Below, piece by piece: positions 1 to 5,113 of a stretch of DNA of 5,295 nucleotides (the first letter of the stretch is position 1; every line of letters starts with the position of its first letter). The stretch is from an uncultured Selenomonas sp. (GTDB lineage Bacteria; Bacillota; Negativicutes; Selenomonadales; Selenomonadaceae), in the NCBI GenBank assembly GCA_947097535.1, contig CAMURM010000147.1:1-5295 (forward strand), written 5' to 3'. The position numbers were made by a program, and so were the translations under genes. Below the pieces are notes generated by a model. It was given only the letters and a program-made list of their open reading frames with translations, was not told the DNA's origin and searched no databases.

Positions 1-356
1 TCCTCGGCAGGCGCCTCGTCGGCGACGGGCTCTTGTGCCGGTTCCTCGGCAGGCGTTTCCTCTGCGGGTTCGCCACGGATGTCTTCTGACGCCGTGCGAC
101 GTTCCTTTTTCAGCAGCCGGGCGTTGTAGAAGGTGACGCCCAGTGAGGCTGTGAGCACGAAGATGATGATGAGTCCGTAGTGCATCGGCGTCAGGAAAGG
201 TGAGATATTGAGCGTCGCAAAGTTCACGAGGAACGCCATGACTGCGCAGAGAATCAAGGATTTATACTTGATGGGGCAGCCGAAAAATATGGCGATTCGG
301 TGAAGCAAGAGGATGCTCACCGCCATGATGGCAGCAGCAAGCAGGAAAAACGTCAA
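1..356 (-). CDS. Putative three-helix membrane protein with Pro/Ala/Glu-rich tail (C-terminus beyond window)
   Basis: I do not recognise this gene. The reading frame is open from a TTG at 356-354 to the window edge, giving at least 118 residues. Three hydrophobic segments are visible, roughly residues 2-25, 33-54 and 60-78. They are followed by a basic stretch (RLLKKERR, about 80-87) and then a low-complexity acidic tail of repeated PAEE/EEPA units from about residue 96, which continues out of view. By the positive-inside rule the basic and acidic part is probably cytoplasmic (inference). The TTG start was chosen because an in-frame TGA lies six codons upstream and because GGTGATC, matching the 3' part of an extended Shine-Dalgarno, sits just before it. 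The first in-frame ATG (326-324) has no ribosome site and would cut into the first helix. The gene is divergent from ptsH. Confidence 0.7.
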   Translation of the reverse strand, partial: MTFFLLAAAIMAVSILLLHRIAIFFGCPIKYKSLILCAVMAFLVNFATLNISPFLTPMHYGLIIIFVLTASLGVTFYNARLLKKERRTASEDIRGEPAEETPAEEPAQEPVADEAPAE

Positions 357-389
357 TACCGATCACCACGCTTCGTTTCGATAAGTTTT

Positions 390-440
390 CACGTCGGTGC
401 AGTTGCGCCGACGTGGGCTGGGGGCTGCTTGCAGACCCCC
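390..440 (-). other. Two tandem GC-rich hairpins in the leader of the minus-strand membrane gene
   Basis: Hairpin A pairs 390-400 with 405-415. It is 11 bp with one G-T wobble around the tetraloop AGTT, and its outer arms are CACGTCGG/CCGACGTG. Hairpin B pairs GGGGG (420-424) with CCCCC (436-440) and CTGC (425-428) with GCAG (431-434), with A435 bulged. Neither is followed by a T-run on either strand, so neither is a standard intrinsic terminator. On the minus strand they lie about 25-75 bases upstream of the TTG start, so they may be a structured 5' leader (inference). The rest of 357-553 shows no gene that I can support. Confidence 0.5.
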
Positions 441-553
441 TGACATTAGCTATTTCGACGAATCTTTCTTAATTCCTGCCGTGAATTTTGAAAAAAATTT
501 GCCAGGCGACCTGTGCCTGAATTTCATAATAATTTTTTGAAAGGAAGAGGGGA

Positions 554-581
554 ATGGCATGCGAGCGGCGAATAGTATACT
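554..581 (+). promoter_or_regulatory. Probable ptsH promoter
   Basis: The -35 box is ATGGCA (554-559), with 4/6 consensus matches. A 16-base spacer separates it from the -10 box TATACT (576-581), with 5/6 matches. Transcription would begin near 588 and give a leader of about 84 nt. That leader holds a possible weak hairpin, CGATT (600-604) with AATCG (620-624) and an inner GCC/GGC pairing. The ptsH ribosome site AAGGAGAG is at 658-665. The call is from sequence match only. Confidence 0.5.
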
Positions 582-622
582 GAACGAGGTTCGCGGAGTC
601 GATTGTGCCTGTAGCGGCGAAT
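564..622 (+). repeat. Exact 10-bp direct repeat AGCGGCGAAT, two copies
   Basis: Copies are at 564-573 and 613-622, with a 49-bp start-to-start distance. The first lies in the spacer immediately before the ptsH -10 box and the second lies in the leader. The arrangement could be a pair of regulator sites, but two 10-mers could also be coincidence. Confidence 0.35.
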
Positions 623-671
623 CGGTTTTCGTGCTGTGAGTTTTGTGTTATTTGGTTAAGGAGAGATTCAA

Positions 672-938
672 ATGACAGAAGCAACATTGACGATTGAGAA
701 CAAGACGGGAATCCATGCACGTCCGGCTTCCGTTTTCGTACAGACGGCTGCAAAGTTCAAATCCAAGGTGCAGGTCAAGGCGAAGGGCAAGACGGCGGAC
801 GCTAAGAGCATCCTCATGCTCATGAGTCTGGGGCTTGCCAAGGGAACGGAAATCACGATCGAGGCGGACGGCCCCGATGAGGCAGAGGCCGTGGCAGCGC
901 TCAAGGAGCTCATCGTAACGAAGTTCGGCGAGGAGTAA
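672..938 (+). CDS. ptsH: Phosphocarrier protein HPr
   Basis: HPr is the small cytoplasmic relay of the PEP:sugar phosphotransferase system. It takes a phosphoryl group from Enzyme I on a histidine and hands it to sugar-specific EIIA domains. The 88-residue product has the family's normal length. The active site TGIHARPAS places the phosphorylated histidine exactly at residue 15, followed by Arg17. The regulatory site DAKSILMLMSLG places serine at residue 46, the residue phosphorylated by HPr kinase/phosphorylase in Firmicutes for carbon catabolite control. Both sites being intact implies a catalytic and a regulatory role (family knowledge). The ATG at 672 follows AAGGAGAG with six bases between. 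A strong terminator just after the stop separates it from ptsI, so it may be made in excess over Enzyme I. Confidence 0.97.
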   Translation: MTEATLTIENKTGIHARPASVFVQTAAKFKSKVQVKAKGKTADAKSILMLMSLGLAKGTEITIEADGPDEAEAVAALKELIVTKFGEE

Positions 939-942
939 GAAC

Positions 943-985
943 AAGGCTCCGGGGAGGTGTTCGTGTGTGCCCCGGAGCCTTTTTT
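943..985 (+). terminator. Intrinsic terminator between ptsH and ptsI
   Basis: A perfect 12-bp stem pairs AAGGCTCCGGGG (943-954) with CCCCGGAGCCTT (970-981) around a 15-nt loop, and a T-run ends at 985. It begins four bases after the ptsH stop codon. With a stem this strong most transcripts should end here, leaving ptsI to partial read-through or to a promoter in 986-1040. I see no convincing promoter there. Confidence 0.9.
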
Positions 986-1042
986 AAAGGGGAACATTAA
1001 AAATAGTTGAGGTTTTTACAGGAAAATATTGGGACAGTGAAT

Positions 1043-1049
1043 GGGGGAG
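1043..1049 (+). promoter_or_regulatory. Ribosome binding site that sets the ptsI start
   Basis: GGGGGAG ends six bases before the ATG at 1056. This favours 1056 over the in-frame ATG at 1041, which overlaps this very site and has only a weak GGGA upstream. The protein therefore begins MAEGLRGKG. Confidence 0.8.
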
Positions 1050-1055
1050 AAGCAT

Positions 1056-2765
1056 ATGGCAGAAGGTTTGCGCGGCAAGGGCGTCATCGCCGGCATAGCG
1101 ATCGGCAGGATCATGATGGCAGGCCAGAACATCGACGGCTACCTCAAGGGATATACGCCCGGCAACAAGGACATTGAGAACCAGAAGATCAAGGATGCCA
1201 TCAAGGCTGTCGTCGCCGTTTTGCAGGAGAACATCAAGACGCTCCAGGCAAAGGATATGGCGGCGCAGGCAGCAATCCTTGAGGCACACCGCATGCTCGC
1301 CCAGGATCCGATGATGGAAGAGACGATGCACACGAAGATTGACGCGCTCGCGAACGCGCCTCTGGCTGTTCTTGATACGGCGAAGGAGCAGGCGGCGATC
1401 TTCGAGCAGATGGACGATCCGTATTTTAGGGAGCGAGCGACCGACATCCGCGATGTCGGCAAGCGCATTGCCAAGTACATCCTCGGCGTCAAGGAGCCGG
1501 AGATCGGCGACGATCCCGTGATCCTTTGCGGGCACGAGATCGAGCCGTCCGTCATCGCCAACATCCCGACGGACAAGATCGCGGGCGTCATCTTAGGGCA
1601 GGGCAGCACGACGTGCCACGCCGTCATCATTGCCAAGGCGCGCGCGATTCCGACGGTCGTCGGCATCGGTGATCGCCTGGAGGAGATTCCGGACGGCGCA
1701 CTCGTCGTCATCGACGGCGAGCGCGGCGACATCCTTGTGCGCCCCGACGAGGTGACGCTCGCGAGCTACCGCGAGAAGATCAAGCAGCAGGAGGAGCGCA
1801 AGGCGTACTACGCCGAGCTTGCGCCGCTGCCTGCCGTCACGACGGATGGCGTGCGCGTCGAGCTCTGCGCCAACATCGGCAACCACATGGACGTTGACGC
1901 GGCTCTGACGTACGGCGCGGAGGGCGTCGGGCTCTTCCGCTCGGAGTTCGTCTTCATGGGCAGGCAGGACATCCCGAATGAGGACGATCAGTTCAAGGCG
2001 TACAAGGAAGCTGTCGAGAAGTGCGACGGCAAGATCTGCGTGATCCGCACGATGGACATCGGCGGCGACAAGCCGCTGCCGTACCTCAATATCCCGCCCG
2101 AGGACAATCCGTTCCTCGGCTACCGCGCGCTTCGCATCAGCCTGCAGAGACGGGATCTCTTCCTGCCGCAGCTCAAGGCGATCCTCCGGGCCGGCGTCTA
2201 CGGCAAGGCGGCGATCATGGCGCCGATGGTCATCAACGTCGCGGAGTTCAAGAAGGTTCTGGAGTTCGTCGACGAGGCGAAGCTGGAGCTTTCACACGAG
2301 GGCAAGGCATTCTCCGAGAACGTGCAGGTCGGCATCATGGTCGAGACGCCGGCGGCTGCCATCATGACGCCTGAACTTGCCAAGTACGTCGACTTCTTCA
2401 GCATCGGCACGAACGATCTCGTGCAGTACACGCTCGCCGTTGACCGCGGCAATTCGAGCATCTCGTACCTCTATAATCATTTCAATCCCGCCGTCCTGCG
2501 CCTTGTCGAGCGCACGGCGCGCGCCGCGAAGGACAATGGGATATGGTGCGGCATGTGCGGTGAGATGGCGAGCGATCCCTACGCTGCCGTCCTCTTGATG
2601 GCGATGGGGCTGACCGAGCTCAGTATGAGCGCACCGTCGATTCCGCGCGTCAAGGAAAAGCTGCGCGCCGTTTCCGCTGTGCAGGCGAAGGAGCTTCTCG
2701 CCGATGTCATGAAAATGGAAGACGGGGAAGAAATCAAGGCGTACCTGCAGAAGGTTCTCGCCTGA
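1056..2765 (+). CDS. ptsI: Phosphoenolpyruvate-protein phosphotransferase (PTS Enzyme I)
   Basis: Enzyme I starts the phosphotransferase cascade in the cytoplasm by autophosphorylating a histidine from PEP and passing the phosphate to HPr. At 569 residues it has the family's usual length (about 570-575). The N-terminal HPr-binding/phospho-histidine region covers about 1-230, with the active histidine at 188 in GSTTCHAVIIAKA. The C-terminal PEP-binding barrel shows the expected motifs: GLFRSEF (Arg295), RTMDIGGDKPLPYL (Arg331), NPFLGYRALR, VETPAAA (Glu430), DFFSIGTNDLVQYTLAVDR (Asn453, Asp454) and GMCGEMASDP (Cys501). It looks catalytically complete. The oddity is the histidine loop, where the usual GGRTSH reads GSTTCH. 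The stop TGA (2763-2765) shares its last base with the next gene's ATG. A terminator separates the gene from ptsH. Confidence 0.96.
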   Translation: MAEGLRGKGVIAGIAIGRIMMAGQNIDGYLKGYTPGNKDIENQKIKDAIKAVVAVLQENIKTLQAKDMAAQAAILEAHRMLAQDPMMEETMHTKIDALANAPLAVLDTAKEQAAIFEQMDDPYFRERATDIRDVGKRIAKYILGVKEPEIGDDPVILCGHEIEPSVIANIPTDKIAGVILGQGSTTCHAVIIAKARAIPTVVGIGDRLEEIPDGALVVIDGERGDILVRPDEVTLASYREKIKQQEERKAYYAELAPLPAVTTDGVRVELCANIGNHMDVDAALTYGAEGVGLFRSEFVFMGRQDIPNEDDQFKAYKEAVEKCDGKICVIRTMDIGGDKPLPYLNIPPEDNPFLGYRALRISLQRRDLFLPQLKAILRAGVYGKAAIMAPMVINVAEFKKVLEFVDEAKLELSHEGKAFSENVQVGIMVETPAAAIMTPELAKYVDFFSIGTNDLVQYTLAVDRGNSSISYLYNHFNPAVLRLVERTARAAKDNGIWCGMCGEMASDPYAAVLLMAMGLTELSMSAPSIPRVKEKLRAVSAVQAKELLADVMKMEDGEEIKAYLQKVLA

Positions 2766-4234
2766 TGCTGCGCTTTACAGCAAGCAGGAAAAAGATAATT
2801 CGAGGTCTGATCGCGGCGATGTTTCTCGCCGCGATTCTCGTTTTTGCCGATCTTTTCGTGTTGAGCCGCAGCGCCGCGCTGATCTTCAACCATGCGATGG
2901 CCGAGCAGACGATGCTGCGCGGCACGGTGACGGTAGAGAAGCTGCATGCGAACGTCTTCGGCGAGGTGCGCTTTGAAAATCTCGACTGGAAGGATCCGGA
3001 GGGCAATACGATTCTTTTCGTGCCGCGCGGCAGTTTTCGTGCGCGTCCCTACGATGTCCTCACGGGCAATTTGAAGTCGACGACGATTCAGGAGCTGACC
3101 TTGGACGGCGCCGTGCTCTCGATGGCCTTGGACGACGACATGCAGTTCGATTTCCTGCGCCATTCGCCGGAACTTGACGCGTTGGAGGAGGCAAGACTCA
3201 AGGAGAAGGAGCGCGAGGAAAAGGAACGCGCCGAAGAACACCGAGCGAGGCGCGAAGACATGACGGAGGCGGAGCTCAAGGCGCTCGGCGAGGAAGCGCG
3301 AGCCAAGAGGAAGAAGGCGATGAAGGAGCACCTGAAAAACTTCGACCGCGAGGGCAAGAAGCTGCGCCTGAAGCTCGATCTCACGAACTGCCGCGGTGAG
3401 CTTTTCTATCGTCGCCGCCATTACCTGCTGCAGGGCATGGAAGTACATGCCGACATCAACACGTCAGAGGAAGTCGCCGTCAAGGGATCGGTCGTGGGAC
3501 TCGGCGGCACGATGAAGGGAATCGGAATGACGCTCAATGGCGCGGTCGATATGCGCGAGGCAGATCGCCCTGTCGCCGACCTCTCCGTGCTCGTCAGCGA
3601 AGTTGATCCGAGCTCCCTGGGCTTCGGCACGGATATCCGCGACAGGATGACGCTGTCCGTGCGCTTCACGGGTCCTTTGGATACGATGGAAGGTGTGGGC
3701 ACCGTGCGGCTGAAGGATCTCCATATCCCCGGCATTGCTTTCGAGAATGTCGAAGGCACGGTACATTGGCACGATGCGCGCCTCGACTTCACCGACGTCA
3801 CGGCGGACGTCTTTGGCGGCAAGCTGCGCGCCTACGGCGACTACGACCTCGACACGCGCTATTGGAATCTTTACGGGAAAGGCGAGGGATTGGAAGCGGC
3901 GGAAGGATTCCCGAGTGCTTGGCTCGACTGCAAGGTGGAGCTTGACCTCACGATTCACTCGTCGGGAAACTCGCGGCGTACCAAGTACAGCGGGAGCTTT
4001 CGCTCGGGCGCGGGGACGTATCGCTGGGTCGTACCGTTTGCGAGCCTTTCGGGCACGTTCGACAGCGCTTGGCACGACCTTCGCTTCGGCGACCTTGAGA
4101 TCGACTTCGGCGACGGCTACCGCGCGCGTGCCGAGACCTTCCGCAAGAAGGACGGCAAGGTGACGCTCTCGCCGATCGAGATCTACGATGCCGAAGGCAA
4201 ACGCGCCTCTTTCGGCTGGAAGGAAAAGTGGTAG
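2765..4234 (+). CDS. AsmA/TamB-like inner-membrane-anchored protein with charged helical insert
   Basis: The 489-residue product has a basic N-terminus (residues 1-13) and one hydrophobic segment at about 14-33, an uncleaved-anchor topology with the rest outside the cytoplasmic membrane (inference). Most of the remainder is beta-rich. A segment such as FENVEGTVHWHDARLDF, followed by a DVTADVFGGKLRAYGDY motif (about 344-360), is typical of AsmA, DUF748 and TamB-type proteins, which form long lipid-carrying beta grooves between the membranes of diderm bacteria (family knowledge). A highly charged, probably coiled-coil stretch rich in Glu, Lys, Arg and Ala (about 138-201) interrupts the beta part. 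The ATG overlaps the ptsI stop by one base and AGAAGG lies ten bases upstream, so translation is probably coupled to ptsI. The protein is short for a TamB. The family call rests on pattern only, and the exact subfamily and cargo are unknown. Confidence 0.6.
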   Translation: MLRFTASRKKIIRGLIAAMFLAAILVFADLFVLSRSAALIFNHAMAEQTMLRGTVTVEKLHANVFGEVRFENLDWKDPEGNTILFVPRGSFRARPYDVLTGNLKSTTIQELTLDGAVLSMALDDDMQFDFLRHSPELDALEEARLKEKEREEKERAEEHRARREDMTEAELKALGEEARAKRKKAMKEHLKNFDREGKKLRLKLDLTNCRGELFYRRRHYLLQGMEVHADINTSEEVAVKGSVVGLGGTMKGIGMTLNGAVDMREADRPVADLSVLVSEVDPSSLGFGTDIRDRMTLSVRFTGPLDTMEGVGTVRLKDLHIPGIAFENVEGTVHWHDARLDFTDVTADVFGGKLRAYGDYDLDTRYWNLYGKGEGLEAAEGFPSAWLDCKVELDLTIHSSGNSRRTKYSGSFRSGAGTYRWVVPFASLSGTFDSAWHDLRFGDLEIDFGDGYRARAETFRKKDGKVTLSPIEIYDAEGKRASFGWKEKW

Positions 4235-4259
4235 AGGACAGGCGGAGCTGCTGTGCGGA
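4234..4259 (+). repeat. Left copy of 26-bp direct repeat flanking the toxin-antitoxin pair
   Basis: This copy matches 4847-4872 at 25 of 26 positions; the difference is A4246 versus G4859. It starts on the last base of the AsmA-like stop codon. Unlike the right copy it has no complementary 3' arm. It is followed by a T-run (4260-4265) and only a weak possible pairing, AGCTGC with GCGGCT. It therefore looks like half of a terminator. Confidence 0.85.
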
Positions 4260-4266
4260 TTTTTTA

Positions 4267-4295
4267 TTGCGGCTGTTCGTATTTGATGTTATACT
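4267..4295 (+). promoter_or_regulatory. Toxin-antitoxin promoter with extended -10
   Basis: The -35 box TTGCGG (4267-4272) is followed by an exact 17-base spacer and then TATACT (4290-4295). The -10 is preceded by TG plus one base (4287-4289), making an extended -10. Transcription would start near 4302, at the antitoxin ribosome site AAGGGGAGG (4302-4310), so the leader is only about 16 nt. Autorepression by the antitoxin or by the complex is usual for such modules, but I see no clear operator palindrome here. Confidence 0.65.
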
Positions 4296-4317
4296 GACGC
4301 CAAGGGGAGGGATTATC

Positions 4318-4515
4318 ATGGCAGATGCTTTGGCACGGTCTTATGCAGATGAAAGACATGAAGAAACTGTTGAAACTTTGGGGATTCGCACATTTGACAC
4401 GTTGACTGCCGCAGAACTGGACGCCAAACTGCAGCATAGCTATGCGCAGTGCCTCGCTGGGGAAGGCAGGCCGTTTGCAGCTGTCTTTGATGAGATCGAG
4501 AGGAGTCTCCGCTGA
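4318..4515 (+). CDS. Type II antitoxin, RelB/ParD-like
   Basis: The product is 65 residues. The C-terminal half, TAAELDAKLQHSYAQCLAGE followed by RPFAAVFDEIERSLR, has the pattern common in antitoxins partnered with RelE/ParE toxins: an amphipathic helix, a Gly-x-x-Arg-Pro turn, then a Val-Phe-Asp-Glu/Ala-type helix. In the family this tail wraps and neutralises the toxin, while the N-terminal part dimerises and binds DNA. The N-terminal 25 residues here do not show an obvious ribbon-helix-helix to me. ATG 4318 was chosen over the in-frame ATG at 4228 because AAGGGGAGG lies seven bases upstream of it, and because 4228 lies inside the preceding gene and upstream of the promoter. The toxin ATG follows the stop directly. 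Base composition is less GC-rich than the pts genes, which fits acquisition by transfer. Confidence 0.75.
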   Translation: MADALARSYADERHEETVETLGIRTFDTLTAAELDAKLQHSYAQCLAGEGRPFAAVFDEIERSLR

Positions 4516-4848
4516 ATGGATGTCTATGAGATCATCATGACGGTTGATACTGCGGACGACCTCATCGAATTGCGTGACTATATTGCCGAGGTTCTTCTGG
4601 CTCCCGATACGGCTTTAGCTTATATCCGTATGCTTCGTGAGAAGATAGGAGCGCTGGGCGTCATGCCGGAGCGGAACAAATGCCTGGATGATGAACCGTG
4701 GCGCTCCCGAGGAATACGGAAGATGATAGTGAAAAATTTCGTCATATATTATCGGATCGAGGAGTCTGACAAACGGGTTTATGTTTTGAATATCATCTAC
4801 GCCAAGCGTGAACAGTTGCGGATGATGGCACAGATGGAAATCGATTGA
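4516..4848 (+). CDS. Type II toxin, RelE/ParE superfamily
   Basis: The 110-residue product has the expected fold order for this superfamily. A first strand (YEIIMTVDTADDL) leads into a helical pair that includes LRDYIAEVLLAPDTALAYIR. After that come a LGVMPERN loop (about 47-54), GIRKMIVKNFVIYYRI (66-81), and a final strand VYVLNIIYAKRE (88-99). Relatives either cut mRNA on the ribosome (RelE) or poison DNA gyrase (ParE). The sequence does not let me decide which; the Y-I-A and Y-A-K-R pattern is found widely in proteins simply named RelE/ParE family. The ATG follows the antitoxin TGA with no gap, and AGGAG (4501-4505) lies ten bases upstream inside the antitoxin gene. Toxin production is therefore tied to antitoxin translation. 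Its stop codon shares two bases with the right direct repeat. Confidence 0.85.
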   Translation: MDVYEIIMTVDTADDLIELRDYIAEVLLAPDTALAYIRMLREKIGALGVMPERNKCLDDEPWRSRGIRKMIVKNFVIYYRIEESDKRVYVLNIIYAKREQLRMMAQMEID

Positions 4849-4872
4849 GGACAGGCGGGGCTGCTGTGCGGA
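4847..4872 (+). repeat. Right copy of 26-bp direct repeat
   Basis: This copy is 25/26 identical to 4234-4259, with a period of 613 bp. It supplies the last two bases of the toxin stop codon and the whole 5' arm of the terminator that follows. Confidence 0.85.
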
Positions 4873-4898
4873 AATTGCCGTACAGCAGCCCCGCTTTT
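4855..4898 (+). terminator. Strong intrinsic terminator after the toxin gene
   Basis: A 17-bp stem pairs 4855-4871 with 4878-4894, with one G-T wobble. The outer 13 bp, GCGGGGCTGCTGT/ACAGCAGCCCCGC, are perfect. The loop is six bases (4872-4877) and TTTT follows at 4895-4898. There is no T-run in the opposite sense, so it acts on the plus strand only. Confidence 0.92.
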
Positions 4899-4978
4899 CA
4901 TGCGAGGAAACAGTTATATTAAATTTATATCTCGATAAAAAGAAATTATTTTCCGAAGAAGGATTTTCGCCGTACCTA

Positions 4979-4995
4979 GCGAATATAGTATTCGC
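4979..4995. promoter_or_regulatory. Perfect 7-bp inverted repeat, GCGAATA-TAG-TATTCGC
   Basis: The two arms are exact complements separated by three bases. Short CGCC (4968-4971) and GGCG (4998-5001) arms outside could extend an RNA hairpin. It sits about 180 bp upstream of etfB and well upstream of the predicted promoter, so it is either a protein-binding palindrome or part of an upstream transcript. No regulator consensus that I know matches it well. Confidence 0.45.
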
Positions 4996-5027
4996 AAGGC
5001 GGGAAAGCCCTATTTTTTTGCGCCATG

Positions 5028-5094
5028 GGCAATAGGAAACGCGTGAAAAGCAGATTTTTTCCGAAAAAAACCAGAAAAATCTTATTGCCTATTG
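5028..5094. promoter_or_regulatory. Nested inverted repeats overlapping the etfB -35 region
   Basis: GGCAATA (5028-5034) pairs with TATTGCC (5083-5089), and CAATAGG (5030-5036) also pairs with CCTATTG (5088-5094), a one-step register choice. Inside, AGATTTTT (5052-5059) pairs with AAAAATCT (5075-5082). The right arms overlap the predicted -35 box. The region also holds several A and T tracts, which could act as an UP element or as curved DNA. Confidence 0.45.
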
Positions 5095-5113
5095 TGCGGG
5101 TTTATAGTATCAT
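5085..5113 (+). promoter_or_regulatory. Probable etfB promoter
   Basis: TTGCCT (5085-5090) is followed by a 17-base spacer and TATCAT (5108-5113), a 5/6 match to the -10 consensus. A/T tracts lie just upstream. The start would be near 5120, leaving a leader of about 42 nt before the GTG. The remaining non-coding bases 4899-4978 are AT-rich and show nothing I can name. Confidence 0.55.

Noticed and set aside
611..632. Possible catabolite-response (cre) site in the ptsH leader
   Set aside because: Only the central AATCG fits; the outer TG and CA positions of the consensus do not.
469..997. Minus-strand open frames across the ptsH leader and gene
   Set aside because: They run antisense to HPr or across its promoter; their low-complexity or atypical composition suggests chance frames.
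986..1040. Separate promoter for ptsI (TTGAGG at 1007-1012)
   Set aside because: No acceptable -10 box lies 16-18 bases downstream, so the call could not be supported.
1041..1055. Upstream in-frame ATG for ptsI adding MGEKH
   Set aside because: It overlaps the strong GGGGGAG site that serves ATG 1056, has no good ribosome site of its own, and Enzyme I proteins normally begin close to the LRGKGV(I)AG motif.
2579..3448. Long antisense open frame of 289 codons opposite ptsI and the AsmA-like gene, plus several shorter antisense frames between 984 and 4319
   Set aside because: They mirror GC-rich codon structure of well-supported sense genes, match no family I know, and have no promoter or ribosome site that I could find.
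4228..4317. Longer antitoxin start inside the AsmA-like gene
   Set aside because: The extra 30 residues are read from the direct repeat and promoter, there is no ribosome site before 4228, and AAGGGGAGG clearly marks 4318.
4955..5020. Cyclic-di-GMP or other known riboswitch before etfB
   Set aside because: GGCGGGAAAGCC superficially recalls part of a GEMM motif, but the rest of the conserved core and the second stem are absent.
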